Source: Zygaena filipendulae (lineage: Eukaryota; Arthropoda; Insecta; Lepidoptera; Zygaenidae). Taken from it: DNA of 64,000 nucleotides. Both the position numbers and the translations under genes were made by a program. Shown in pieces: positions 42,961 to 56,838 of this stretch; position 1 is the stretch's first letter, and each line of letters opens with the position of its first letter. The stretch is taken from the NCBI GenBank assembly GCA_907165275.2, contig OU015651.1, positions 9,942,501 through 10,006,500 of the forward strand, written 5' to 3'. The notes under the pieces are model-generated. The model was given only the letters and a program-made list of their open reading frames with translations. It did not search any database and had not been told where the DNA came from.

Positions 42961-45900
42961 AATATTGGGGGCGATTCTATTATCACTCCACAAATCCTAA
43001 AGTGGATTTTCAAAAGTTTTCGGCATTTTTGTAAAATGATATTCTCTTTCTTTATTACATACAGCTTTATTACATAATATTATAATTAGGTAGGTAGGTA
43101 TATTATATTATGGTACCTAAATAAATAGGTAAGTACTTGAATGAACTTAAATTTGGAATTGGAGCCATAAGTTTGTTTTAACTAACCAACGGGAATAGGG
43201 ATAATCACCTACTGCATACGAAGCTTTGAAGTGAACAAAAGTTAAAGAAAGTTACATTTTTAACATTTAAATTATGTAAATATTATATTTCAGTTCAGTA
43301 CTTATTGATTTGCCCAGAACTTTTTTTACGTTGAAATATAAAATGACTACTAGAGTCGTCTCATTAATAAACCTCGAGAGAAAAGCTTTGTGAATGATGG
43401 CAGTTTATTCAGGATGAACGGTAGGTATGTTTGTGTACATTTCAAGTCAAAACATCCAAACATTGTCGGTATTGTACATTACCTTTTCAGTGGCGTGTCC
43501 AAATTTTTTAATCGTTCAATGAATGTGCAACTTTTTTGTACGACATAATAGGTAGTATGCAGGTACCTACCTAAAGTTTAACGATGTTTATAGGAGTTAT
43601 GTAGTTATCTTCAATTTTAATATTTATTCAGTTAATCACTTGATATTATTCACAGTAAGAAGCAGTGCCTGTGGTTATCTTTGAATTTATGTATGTTATG
43701 AGAGGCGCTCTACGTTTTGTTCATTAAGATAAGTTAGAATTGGGTGTACGATTTCCTCCAATTTCTGTGCCTATTTGATCTCATCGGAGGGCAGAGAGAC
43801 CGGCCCCGTAAACATGGAATGCATTGGCCACTTGCGCAACTATACGCCGGGTCCAAACGTGTTGTTACCCGAGGAACACATAAAAAGAAATATTTTATTA
43901 CTAACTAAGATCCGTTGATACCGCTTTAAAGTAGTGGGAGATACTAAACTACCATATAGGCGTGGATAGATCAATGTGGTTGAATTTTAGATTCTATTAG
44001 ACCCTGTAAAGCCACCAAACCAAATTTTAGAAGCAACAAAGGAAAGAAATTAATTCGATCATCATCAGCATTAAAAATGCGTGAGTGTCGTGGAACACTT
44101 GTTTAGAACGAAGTTTTTTCCATATTGAACTGTATCAGTTATGTCCGTTATGCGCGAAAAGAGGAAAAAAAAAAAAAAAACTCATTTAAAAAAAAAATGA
44201 CGGTTGCTTTGTTTTTTCGTAGTGCAGCCGTATGACTCCGTGACGGAAAATGAACTTTTACTGCCATCCGTACCTACCGCGCGATAGAGACCTTCGTTCT
44301 AAAAACTACAACCATACTAGGTACCTACTACATATTTTTAAAACGTTTAAAATGGCGTCGGCGATGGCAACGTCTTGTAATATAAGGAACATCAGACAAA
44401 AAATTGTGTTAATAACACACCTATATTAATTATCATTCATAGTCTAACTCTAAATCTGCACAACGTTCTTTTCATATTTGAACATATAAAACATGCAACG
44501 ATTAGCCGACATTCGAAGTTAATTTTATTATAACTGCACTTGCGAGAGAGATAGACAGCGTGGCGTCTGGTCGGTATTAGATATTTTATTTACTTTTGCA
44601 TGTCTAGATAGAGTCCTTTTTTGATTGAGAGCTAAGTAACAATCAATATCATATATAGAATAAAAATTTTTAACAATCAAAAGGAGGAAAGGTTTGTTGG
44701 TTTGTTTGGTGGGAGGGGATTTTTTTGAACTCCTAAATAGATTATAAAAATCCTTTTACTAATGGGAAGCTACAATATTCCTGATTACGTATACCATCTT
44801 CATCTGCATCATCTTGAGAGAGTTTCCGAAAATTCCGGAACAGCTATTTGGTACATAGTTCAAGTAATTTATAGGTCTTCCAATATAGCTACTTTTCATC
44901 AAGATACATAAGAGTTCCCGAGAGAATTTCGAATTTGACGTCGATGAAATGAGGACCTAAACTGCTAAGTATAATAGTAGGTACATAATCTTTACATTTT
45001 TATTGTTAAGCTTTTTAATTGTTATTTTTGTACATCTAGGACAGTATTATATTATCTGAGACCTAGGTACCTACCTAGCTGTACAAAAATACCTACGCGG
45101 ATCCCTACGGACCTACACTACACGGATCTTGGCTCATCATGTAGGAATGAAAATAAACACTATAGATTATGGTAAAGGAAAACATCATCAGATATCCTCC
45201 ACACGTACTTTAAAATTCGGATTTTAAACCACGTGTTTAATTTTAAGTCCACGACAGTCGAGTCAGATAGTAAGACGGACTAAAAATTAAAATTTAGTCA
45301 TGATGCCCATGGCCGTCATGGTGAACCATCACGCTCATATACATTCAGGCATCAGCGTTAGTGTACAGACCTGAGCCCCAGTCGGTGGGGAGGCCAAGGA
45401 ATAAAAATATTACTACCTATGTATGATTCATGCAATATTTTTGTTTCCCCGCCCTTGTTTGCTTCATAATTATAGTTATAAACTAATTGCATATAATTCG
45501 TTTCAAACGAAGTACGATTAAACAATATTATATATATACCTGTTTAATGTATTTTTAGGATTCCATACCCCAAAAAGAAAAAAAACATAGGTACGCGTTG
45601 TTAGTACCAAATTTCGCCATGCGCCAAGTGGCATCGGCCATGGCATGTCAGAGGCCCCATCTGAAAATTGGACGCAGATAAGCAATAACATGTTAATCCA
45701 CAAAATTAAGTTATTGATACATAACGACTTATTGAGAGTTAGAAAACGTTTTTTAATTATGTGTTTACCTTATAACATTGTTTAAATATGTATCAAAATG
45801 TTGAACATAAAAAATGTTGACACAAAATGGCGCTATGATTTTTAAACACGATTTACTCAAAATTTCTCCAGTGTGGGTTAACACACTATTGCTTATCTAT

Positions 45901-48152
45901 GTCCAATTAACCCTAGATACGCCGATGCTCGCAAGGGCATCAATACCCATAGCCTCGGTGACCTAAATTCATTAAGTTTGGCAACAAGCAATATCTTATG
46001 GTAAAGTAATAAGTATCCAATGGAAAAAAATCGAAACCCGTAAATTTGTAGCTGCATCAATATAATTAATACATAAGTACATAAGTACAGAACCCTCGGT
46101 GCGCAAGTTCGATTCCGAATTGGCCGGTTTTTTTTTCTTCTAAAAATAACTGTAAGTGAAAGTTGAATGTAGGTTTATGAATTTATTAGATAAGTAGGTA
46201 AGTACACGGATTAGGTGTATTGTCGAGATTCCGGTCAACATCAGTATATCATTGTAGTATTATTATTAAGAGGCAATAATAACGCACATAAAAACGTTTG
46301 GTTATAGCACTATTAAACTCTTCAACCGTTTACTTTAAAACTACATACTTCTTAATAATTGTAAAAAAGAAAAGATAAAATACAGATCTCTTACATTTTA
46401 CGAGCAGTTTTGAAAATGATCTTATTAAAACCAAGTGACAAAATGTGCGACTGAAATATCCGTCTGAGTTAAAGGTTAAAAATAATTAAGACTAAAAACA
46501 TAATAAGTACAATAAAAATTGTATTTAGAAATTATTATTACTTTCGTCTCTTTTTTAAATTTTAGGATTTTGCATACACGTTTTTTTACTTAACCATCAC
46601 AATAGACTTAAAAGATATTGGGCACAGATTCAAGCAAAAAAAATTCTAAAGAAGAATCTTTCACGACCAATCAAAAAATCATTTTCAATGAAAATTTTCG
46701 AACTGATGTATAAATGATACGATTTGAACTTATTTTCGAAACAAATATGTTGACTAAGAGCAAAAAATGAATCTATCGATACAAAATGATTTAGTTTTGT
46801 AACTTGTCAATGTACTAATTGAAACTTTCTACGTAGCTTCTAATGAAAAAAGAAGTAAGTCCCTATGTTAATACCTACCGTGAAATAAGATTTGCGACGA
46901 CGCTGACTGTACATTCACTTTGATCTAATAGATGGTAATTACAGCACAGTAAGGAACGTAATATTATATAGATATCAATCAAATAACATGTTGGACGCTG
47001 GCCCCACAACAGATCGTAGTTAATTGTCGCATATTAACGAGTCGGTGTCCTCAATAGTGGGAGCTAGCTGCTGGCAGTCTGCGCTCGCGCTCGCAACGCT
47101 GACGCGCCACCCCTAAGGAATAAGGATGCTCATTTCCTTGTAGCTGATTGCGACTCACGGACTAAAAAAGTACCAGTACAATCATAGTGCTCTCCGGCGC
47201 GGAACGCACTGTCCTCATTTAAATACAAACGCAATGCGCGTGCGCACACACCCTTAACAGTGTACACAGATATCGTCTAACAGACAAACTGCAACTCTAT
47301 TACAGCACGCCATTAAGTTTAATACCCGCCTTGGCTACAGCGAGGTGCCCTCTTTTCAAAGTCGAAATAAGAGGGACTCGGCGCGAGTGAGAAAGGGAGA
47401 GAAACATGCTCGAGTGGGACGGAGGACGTTAAGGGCATTCACCCCGTACCCCGTGGGTTGCGACTAGCGGCTTTACAAATGATGTACAAAAGCACATAGA
47501 TGCCTTTCTCTATTTAGGTGCGCACGAGTTTCGAAATAGTGGCCGTGGAACTTTTTGGTAAGAGGTGCATCCTGTTTTGGTTGCGTCAGCGCATGGCGTT
47601 AAGTTCGGTGCCACGAGATCACCGCCGCCCGCGACGCCGCTGCGCTGCAGTGCAGGTGTGTACCGCCAAGATGACAGCCTTTCACGGTGACCACCTCAAT
47701 GAGAAATGGACGAAGCTCAACAAAAAAGCGCCTCCTCAATTGTTGTAGGTATTGTGATTGGAATTCTTATTTTATAGTCTCATCCGTTTTATAATTTTTT
47801 TTTCTTATACATTTACATACATTTTGGTTTCACAAAAGTAAGTTTATAATATATTTTAGGGGATCGATTTTAAAAAAGATTTTTATTTCTTAAAAATAAT
47901 ATCCTAGAAATGTAAAGCAGTTCCGCTTAGAAGGTACTTTTAGGATAGACACGACCTTCAGTAAAAGAAGTGCGAGAAGGAAGAAGAAGAAGAAGTTTTA
48001 TACTTTTTTATCCTGTTCTGTAACATGCCACTAAACTATCATCTACCCAAAACTTTTATTGACGGAAACGGTTGACTGGTAGAGAATACCTTAGGCATTA
48101 AGTCCACCTTTTGTACGATAAAGTGCAATAAAGTTATAATGAAATTATAAAT
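42961..48152. other. Long intergenic stretch without a supported gene
   Basis: Contains Helitron scraps near 44690-44955, a B-box relic GTTCGATTCC at about 46105 followed by a T run, a GC-richer patch at 47030-47240 and another at 47580-47660. Frames of 61-76 codons (45518, 47518) lack domains. May be an intron of a larger gene or regulatory DNA; the sequence does not say. Confidence 0.4.
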
Positions 48153-48618
48153 AACTAGCTGACCCCCGCGGTAATTTCGGAGTACTCGCCAGAATTCCGG
48201 GATAAAAAAACTTTTAAAATCTTTAAAAATTTTAAAATCAGTTTAGTAGATCCAGAAATTACCCCTACAAACTCACAAACTCACTAACTTCGAAGTTCCC
48301 GCGGAAATTCCGGAGTTTAAAGTACCCTATGTCACTCAGGATCACTGCAGCTTTTTAAAAGTGAAAGAATTTTCAAAACCGGTTCTGTAGATTCAGAGAT
48401 TGCCCCCTAAAACCTCACAAACTCATAATCTCCGGAGTTCCCGCGGGAGTTCCAAAATAAAAAGTACCCTATGACACTCAGGGTCACTGCAGCTTCCTAT
48501 AAGTGAAAGAATTTTCAAATTCGGTTCAGTAGATCCAGAGATTATCTACCCCCTACAACGTCACAAACTCACAAACTCACAAACCCACAAACTTTTGCTC
48601 TTTATAATATTAGTATAG
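48153..48618 (-). mobile_element. Helitron-like element with amplified inner module
   Basis: Left end CTAGCTGACCCCCGCGGTAA; right end TTTATAATATTAGTATAGA. Between them a module of about 130 bp (TTCCCGCGG..GTACCCTATG.CACTCAGG..CTGCAGC..TCACAAACTC) occurs nearly three times. Confidence 0.65.
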
Positions 48619-51261
48619 ACTATAGATATAGATAAGAAGAACAAAAATTCAAACTGTATAGTTACGGAAAAACTCACTGGACGTGGTCAACAATAGTTTG
48701 ATAAAACATAATGATCTGTTACAGTTCTTTCACAAAATTTATCTTTTATAGAAAACGGCGAAAACTTATTTGTACTCCTATAAAAATAGAAATTATATTT
48801 AAATATAAGTTTAAATATAAGTTTTATACACACAGAACATTTACAAAAAAGTTGTTATTAATTCATGATGAACATATTGGTAGTTTTCCATTTGGTGCAT
48901 TATTTATATCGATTGACGCAGATAAAACTAGCTCTACCGGTATCCTGGCAGCGGGGGTGGGGCCACCTATACCATCCACAGCCACCTCCCCCTCCGATGG
49001 TCGATATTGGATACTATGTCGACTGCTGATAGCACCCGCATCATGCACAACACATTGCAGAGGGTAGGAAGAACTCGCTATATAAATTTTCCAATTATGT
49101 TCGAGTACTCGCCATTATCGAGTTGTCCCGTATAGCAACGCTTAATAGAAAAAGTTAGGTATATTAATGGTAGGTACTTTTATGTCGATGCTTTCTGTTA
49201 CGGTGGGGTTTAGTGGAGGCACTATGGATGATGAGTTGAATTTTAAGTCTGAAAGTAATGAAAAATCTATTCGTATGTATGAACAAACTAGACTCTACGT
49301 AAATGAAGAAATGAAAAATAGTTGGACAGGGAGAGGAATGCGGGCAGTACAGAGTATACATAATAGGTTGACGTATTTGAAGAAGTCCCGTTAAACAAGT
49401 AAACGAAGATATGGAACTAGCACTTTGTGCTGGAAAATGACGAAACGTAAATTGTATCCGAACGAGTTTAGTTTAGTTAGTTTAATTAGGATGCTGAACC
49501 CTCCTAATTAACAGATTATGACCTTGTATTGCCTTGAAAACATTACCTTCATAAGAAAAAAAATGTTGCTTGATTTAGAACTTTTACTTCTGTGTAAAAT
49601 TGAAACCTATTTACATGCCTGTTGAACTGATTTTACTGGATAGATATACGAGTGTGAATTGATGATGGAGTAGCAATTGTGTCATTGGGTGATGCGAAAA
49701 ATTATCTCATGCTTGTGCTTGTGAAGTAATAGTGTGCGACATGTAGTACCTACTCAACTACTAGTAGTTTATAAATATTGCAACCCCTGTAAAGGGAAAC
49801 TAAGTTTAAGAGCACTTTATGACTATTAATATATAATATTCTTTTGTACATACACTTAGTAAGCAATAAATACTTGAATACTTGAATATGCCCATGAAGT
49901 GACTGCATACAGACCCAGGGGGTGTTATTTGAATATATCTTAAACAAACTGAAACACGTTTAAAAGTTAAAATATTATATAAATACGTACCGAAACATTG
50001 AAATACAAAACAATAATAATAATTTTTAACCAGGAAAAGCTTAGATTTCATTGAAATATTTAAAACTGTATACACTCGAAGCTGACTTGTTCTTTTAAAA
50101 TGTGTTATAGGACTTTCAGATTTATCAACTTATTTGTTCATAATTACTTTCCTACCCCGAACGAACGAAAAATAATAAACGAACCGTTGGAAATTGGAGA
50201 CAGCCTCGGTCAAGGCCTCAGTAGTCCTCAGTAGTGTTGAACCAAAATAACCAAACCCACCCGGTCATCCCTCAGCCGACTCTACACGGCGAGGCGTGCG
50301 GGGCAGGCGCTCGGAGCAATGCGACGCGACGTAACGACAGCACAGACATAGAGTAGAGTAGATAAAGCCAGGCACGGAAATGACATACCAAAACAACAGT
50401 TCAATCCCCTAGTGAATTGAAGTAGGGGATGCTAATGGACGGAGTCCGTTTTTAGTTTTATAAAATCTAGCTGTTCCCTGAGGTTTCACCCTCATTAATT
50501 TGGGAGTTTCCGCTTATCCTTTCTTAGCTGACTTCTACTCTCCAAACACTATACGCCTGCCAAATTTCAGCTTCATTAGTTATTTTCGTGGTCAGTGATC
50601 TTTTAATTTTTATGAAAATCGGTCCCTAGACTGCTTCGAGCATTTTTAGTTATTACTTAGATTCGGATTTGGCCATCCACGCCCGCTTGAAAAATGTATC
50701 CTGTATAATACCTATATAGATTTGATTCAGAAAAAAAATTTGGGAAGTTGTTAAACTCTCACAAAACATTGCACCCTAACTAGACGAACTGCTAAATTTT
50801 CGTTCTTATGTTTAATGAGAGGATTAACGCGGCATGAATTTTATCTCAGATGGTGGAAAAAAATGATATTCCATTTTCTAGCGATGCACTACTTTGACCT
50901 CATTTAAAAGATTTAACTGAGCACGCTTGGAGGGACAAATTGCGTAGTCTGCTCTACATTACATGTCTGTGAGCTGCAGGAAAAAGAACAAGAGTAAAAT
51001 ACCTCCAGCTCGTTCTCAGAAATGCTTTGCGTCCCCTTTCTTTGGAAGAACTGGATCGCCGACTCGCAAGAGTTTTTCATGGCTGAGATTTTGTTTTGGT
51101 GCTGCTCTATATAAAGCTCTAAGTACTAGTGTCTATCGCTGTGCAATTTTTTGTATTAGAAAGTCGGAGGTGTTTCGCTTGTCAGAAATGAAACAAAAAT
51201 TTGAACTGGTGTTGCTTCGTTTTCATCACTGGCATTAGGCAAATTAAAATTATATCCATCC
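48619..51261. other. Intergenic; unassigned open frames
   Basis: 48863-49067 is open on both strands over a GC-richer patch; 49167-49394 is open for 75 codons. Neither shows a family signature. A reverse Helitron 3' end (CTAGCTGTTCCCTGAGGTTTC) starts at 50466. Confidence 0.35.
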
Positions 51262-51490
51262 TGCAGATTATTTTTTTACGAACTCAATAAAAAAATAACG
51301 CAGATATTTTATTAAGTCGAAATTTCGCGCGACGTCACAACGTGCTATAAACAGTAGCACGGCGTGATGTCACGCGACATTTCGACTTACTATCTCCATT
51401 ATTTTTCGATTACGTAAAAAATTGAAAAAATGCTTGTCCAATATTTTTTATTAATCTACAAGACGGACTAAAAACTAAAATTTAACTGAC
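51262..51490. mobile_element. MITE family M1, partial copy
   Basis: GTCGAAATTTCGCGCGACGTCAC and TGATGTCACGCGACATTTCGAC form a palindromic core, with ACAAGACGGACTAAAAACTA on the right. Confidence 0.6.
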
Positions 51491-51636
51491 AAGCACATAC
51501 AGGTAGGTAATTCAAACATTACATATCAAATATCTTAACAAAAATATTTCAACACCTCACATGCGGTATCGTTACATTGAAATAAATTCAGAAAATGAAT
51601 CACTATTTTTTTAACATGGTCATTTATGATCATATA

Positions 51637-52139
51637 CAGTGTGGAAATTTAAGACGGGTCAGTAAGGGCAGCTACCTTAAGGGTTGAAGCTACGGCAATA
51701 TGGCCTGTAAATGTACAGTCAGCGAGAAATCGGCGACTATTCTAACACGATTCCAAATATGATCTCAATTTGAACTCAAATCAAAATCGAAATCAGCCTT
51801 AAATAATTTTCAAGAGTAAGGCAGCTGACTACTAATTTTTTTTTGTTGCCGAGGTCGTTCTTGTCAGTCAGTATTTTCTCGAAATAAAGGAACTTTCCAT
51901 TACTGTGCTACAATTCATTTTCATAACAAAATTGCCTATTGATCCTTATCGGAGACATGATTCATTTACGCTGATAAAAAAATGTTTTGAAAAATCCGAT
52001 TTCTCGAAGCCTGTAGATATATTTTTTCAAAATCTGTATATACCGATAGCAATAACTAAAAAAATAAAGGATACTCTCCTAAGAACATATTCGCGTGGCT
52101 TCAACCCGCCCTTACTGATCTAAGTCTCAAACCAACCTG
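51637..52139. mobile_element. TA-flanked MITE
   Basis: CAGTGTGG..GGGTCAGTAAGGGCAG at the left pairs with GCCCTTACTGATC..CCAACCTG at the right, and GGGTTGAAGCTACG pairs with CGTGGCTTCAACCC. TA lies at each end. The 72-codon frame at 51905-52123 spans into the right arm and is not a gene. Confidence 0.6.
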
Positions 52140-53707
52140 TATATTTCAACCTGCAAATCAAGCAAAAAAAAAAATCTTTTTTCGTACCACTTGCTCAAAA
52201 AAGTGACATTCTATGCCACAAAAAGCGAACTTATGTCATTTTTAATCTGTTAAAAACAGGGAAAGAAAATTGTACTGAATTGTATTCATCCTCTAGGGGG
52301 AGAATGTGATTTAAATTTGGAATACTTACCGAAATTTATACTGAACTTGTGTTTACACCATTGATAAAGCATTATACATACATACATTTGACCATTTGCA
52401 CGCTTCGAATCATATGCGGCGTTCGCGGGCAAAGGCTGTTTGTAAATGGAATGCTGCCTTTAAAAAAATTACGCGCGCGATTCTTAATAAACCAACAGTT
52501 TTAAAAAAAGCATTGATTGATTGGTTAGTTGGACCAATGTTTCGAATGTTAACTTTTACTTTTATTTGTCATTAATTTTAATAAATGCTTATCTCATATT
52601 ATTATTGTGTTATTTTTTCGCAAATGGTACGAAAAGTAGAGTATTTTCCAAGGGGATACAGCCGTCTTAGTCTTGGGTGAACTTAAATCCCTCGCTACAT
52701 TCACGACTCGTCTTCAATCCCTCGCTTCGCTCGTGATTTAAGTTTTTAACACCCTCGCTACGCTCGGGAGTATACCTCGAGTCCTTCGTTACGCTCGCGA
52801 TTTAAATCGCTACCCGCGACAGAAGACACTGCTTTATCCCTTTGGTTAATAATCTACTATATATGAATCGCGTTAAAAATAGGATAACTTTCATCTTACA
52901 ATTAACACACTTAATTATTCTAGAGGACAATTTTTTACAGACAGAATTTAAATATTTTAGTGTACCTTATAGATAATATCACCCCAGTAAGCAGGTACGT
53001 ATCTAAATTCTAATATGAAAGTCAATTTATGTTCTTCCGTAGATAACATCCCGCCAAAAACTACCCATGCATTAAAAATATGGGGTGCAATGGTTTAAAG
53101 ACTTTATTTCCATAACTGATTTTACCCCAGAATAATTGTAGATACTTTGTGGCAATTAGACCGCATCGGTGACACGGGAATGCTCGCTCCGCTACAGGGG
53201 TGTTTGTGGTGCGTCACGTGACAACCTGCACTAAAGTGCAATATTTTTATACGAATTTATACCTGGAACTGGCAACCAACTTTCACTTTTTTCTCTTTTT
53301 TTCTACTGTCTCTTTCTTCCTTCTAGTTACATGAAAGCTTTGCTTTCTATTAGATAACGAAAGTCGATTGAAACTACGTATAGAAAGTGGTCAGAAAATC
53401 GAATACAATTCTTAAATCGGGAATACGTTTAAAAACCTTGTGTAAGTAATTACTAAATTCAGAAGAACGTATTGTATTAGTATGTACCTATTATGATAAA
53501 AAAGAGCTCTTTTAAAGCACTGGTACGTACACAGGTGACAGAATCTAAAATAAAACTACTCTACATTAGAAACGTTTTGTTTTAAATACGTTACATATAA
53601 ATTCAACCTTGAAATTTTATTTTCATCGTGCCCAAATAATCTTTATAAAAATTAAAATATTCACGCGTATTGAGTTTTTCTACCGTACCTTGTCAAAGGA
53701 GTGTCCG
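52140..53707. other. Intergenic with a CTCGCTNCGCTCG-rich segment
   Basis: At 52669-52850 the words CCCTCGCTACGCTCG and close variants recur about five times, the same word as in the hairpin of repeat D copy B (56760-56800). Likely the end region of an unrecognised transposon family. Confidence 0.4.
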
Positions 53708-53711
53708 TTAA

Positions 53712-53860
53712 AATAGTATATTTCAATACAAGTGCGGAAAGGCTGTCATTGCAAAGAGTTCCGACAAATATCGACCCGAGCCGAGGCGCAGCCGAAGGTG
53801 AGGGTTGACAGTCGGAACTCTTTGCAATGACGGTTCCGCACGTGTACTGAACAACTATTT
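53712..53860. mobile_element. piggyBac-like foldback MITE (TTAA)
   Basis: Flanked by TTAA at 53708-53711 and 53861-53864. The arms pair over GTGCGGAA, TGTCATTGCAAAGAGTTCCG and outward to AATAGT. Confidence 0.75.
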
Positions 53861-53864
53861 TTAA

Positions 53865-54140
53865 TACAGTTGCGAAAAAAATGAAGAAATTTAGTAAAAT
53901 AATAAAAACACAAACTCAACTAAGTTCCAACTGTGATCAAGAGATGGCGCTAGTCGTATTAGTAATACGAAACTTACGTTGCGCAATACAAAAAGTGTGT
54001 CAAAGTCGTTTCGCCATTTTTGACAGTTGGGAAAGAGAACGCACGAGTTCGGAAAAGGTAAAGAAAAAGCTCGAGTATGTAATAGCCCACTTCCCGAACG
54101 CTATACGTCCCTGCAATATGCCACTTTTTGAGCAACTGTA
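53865..54140. mobile_element. Second piggyBac-like MITE (TTAA)
   Basis: The ends are TACAGTTGC and GCAACTGTA, with TTAA at 53861-53864 and 54141-54144. The left TTAA is shared with the previous element. An 87-codon frame starts at its left end and stops inside the right terminus; not a gene. Confidence 0.8.
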
Positions 54141-54144
54141 TTAA

Positions 54145-56223
54145 AAACTAATATTTAATCACAGTCATATCTAGTAACGCACAGCATTTATGTAGCAGCC
54201 ACCGCGAGCACTTGTCGTTCGACACCGAGACCCGGCGTCGATAAGTGGCGGGGACGCTTCAGTTTACATGTTATTAAACCGGCACCGCGAGGGGATTGTT
54301 CAGTTTTGTTTTGATATTACGATAAATGTTCGCATTTATGGAAAGCAGTGAACTTTTCCTACTCCACAAATAAAGAGTTCTAATCTAAGATTTATATAAT
54401 TTTTATTAGCTATTTTGGAACTTTACAATGTTTATGTACAGAATGTGCCTTTTTATATGAGCCCGCGTAGTTACAGAAAACGTATCTTTCCGACACGTAG
54501 GTATTATTTATCTGTGATTTTTTAGTTTTTCCATATTATACTCAAATTCACCGTAGATGTATAGTCTAATAATTGTAAAATAACGTTACGACTTACGAAG
54601 ACTTCAAGAATTTTTGAGTGGTTCAAAATAGACATGTTTTCACTGATGTTTTATTACAAACGCACATAGAAGGCATGTTACCAAACTGTTCCTGTCAGTA
54701 GTGTCAGTTACCTAACGTACAAATTTGAAGAACCATTCTCAATATTGACAAAAGGTCACGGAGAAGCTTCTTTGACGGAATGTTAGGTAATGGAAGTACT
54801 CGTATTATATCCGTAGTTTAAGTACGTATTTACAATAATCGTAATGTGTAATAAATCAAGATGTACCTACTTAATCTTTACTAATTAATTTCTTATATAA
54901 ATTCTTTATGAATCGAACCGTTGAATAAATTTACCATGGCGTATCTTAAGGGTTAAAATTAAAAAAGTAATAACAGACGGATATCCGTTTAAAAATCGCC
55001 CTACTTTACATTGTTAAGGGCAAGGGGACGTAAAAATAGAAAATTGTAAAGTAATTTTAAGTGCCCAAAATACCAACGTTTGTTGTCATCAAAATCTTTA
55101 TGGCACCTACACATTCGTGACAATCGAATAAATTTCCATTGATAAAACAAACTACCCCTATTATTAGTACCCTCGCATCATTTTATCAAGTATTAAAATT
55201 TTAAATTGTGTCTGCTGGCGAAATGCTATCTATTAGAGCTTTATTTTTGTAAGCATAAGGTCGGTTATTAAATAAAGTAGAGGTTAAATGTCCTGTAACG
55301 CAGTAAATTCAGTTCAATTTGACACGAACGTCGTGTTCCTGCGCCCGGCATGCGGGTGGGGTGCATCTAGTTTTTGTTTTTATTAAGTACGCACCCATCT
55401 ACTCCACGATTTAGGGCGACGAGGGGTGAGTTTTGTTGTGTTTTTTCTTCATAGTCTAGACAACAATACTTAATAGCAGTGGTAGAGATTGGAGTTCGAA
55501 CTTCGAATGACTTTTGTAATATTCCACACTTTTGTAAGCACATTATCTCTTTCAATTACAAAATGTAGAGCAATATGATTTTATTTACCTACCGAATTCA
55601 CCTACTTGCAAATTACCTGTATTATTATCTTGAATTTTGTTAAGGGGTTAATTATTATAATTCCGATATTTAGTTGTTTATGGTAATTACAAAAATTATT
55701 TTCTCACTGATTTGTTCGTAACCTGAGGGGCTATTATGTAACTTTTGTTTCTATCATTTTTCGGTTACAATCAAACATATGGCGGTTTTGCGATCACAAT
55801 ATGCACGTTTTGACACCTAAAATAGCAAATTAGCAATCAACCAAATTAAACATACTTCAAAAGTAGAAGCTGCCTAAACATGATAAACTAATCACAATAT
55901 CGCTATTTTTCTGATTGAAACTGAAATATGATAGCAACAAAAGTTACATTAATTGTCCTGCCCTGCTGATATTGACTTGCACTAAATAAATGCACTTGAT
56001 GTTACAATATTGTATGTGCGTGGGGCGAGGCGCAATGGGATGCATGTATTGTACCGTGTCGGTAGAGTCCCTTACTATTAAGGGTGCTCACCGAGGCCAT
56101 GGGAGAGTGCTCTCACACTTACTTCACCCCAGGACTCTTCACTATCGCTATTTTTGGGGATATGAGAGCACTTTTATAATTATGATATAAATTAACATAG
56201 TCGCTTTAACATTATATTAATAA
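54145..56223. other. Intergenic, nothing supported
   Basis: A TTCAGTTTTG initiator-like site at about 54299 follows a GC-richer patch, with AATAAA only 70 bp on. No convincing exon. Confidence 0.4.
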
Positions 56224-56838
56224 CTTTTTCATTACTCATGCTCGGAAAGTAGGTCTGAAGTTGCCTGAGAAGCGGGTTGAAAGTAACCCTTTTCAGCCCT
56301 AGGGAGAATCGCTTTCAACTGACAACTGTCAAATTATTAAAAAAAAACTAGGTCTATTTTCACATTTCTATTGAACCATGTTTCAACTTTCTATACAGCC
56401 AGCGCGAAGTAAAATTGAAAGAACCTAAAGTTTAAGTAGGTATTAATTAAAATAAAATTCACTCACTTTTTCTTAAGCTAATTCCTATTTATATTTTTTA
56501 TTTTCTTTAATTAATACTTAATAATTAAAGAAAATATTTTTTTTAGGTCGCCACAATGTAAATAAAAAATACTGGCTGAATAGCTAGCCGGCCAAAGAAA
56601 AAGAAATAGGTGGGAAAGTGTCAAGCGACTATCCGATCTTCACTCATTTTTTCTTTAGCTAATTCCTATTTTTATTTTGACTTTCCTTGCATTCGTAATG
56701 AAAAGCACAGTGTTACCCTCGGGAGAAAGTAACTTATTTAGTGCCTCGAACTATTGGCGCCCTCGCTACGCTCGGGCGCCAAACCCCGTCTCGGCACTAA
56801 ATGAGTTACTTTCACCCCTTGGATAACAATGTACTATT
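56224..56838. repeat. Dispersed repeat D, copy B, with extra hairpin
   Basis: Matches 21850-22399 except for an additional roughly 70-bp insert at about 56730-56810 (TTAGTGCC..GGCGCC..GGCACTAAA). The insert is an inverted repeat around a CTCGCTACGCTCGGGCGCC core and lies between the GTAAC and GTTAC halves. Confidence 0.65.

Noticed and set aside
46033..46054. miR-100-like AACCCGTAAAT string
   Set aside because: Only the first 11 bases agree, the rest diverges, and no hairpin partner is visible nearby.
53881..54144. 87-codon frame
   Set aside because: It starts just inside one MITE terminus and stops in the other; no protein family features.
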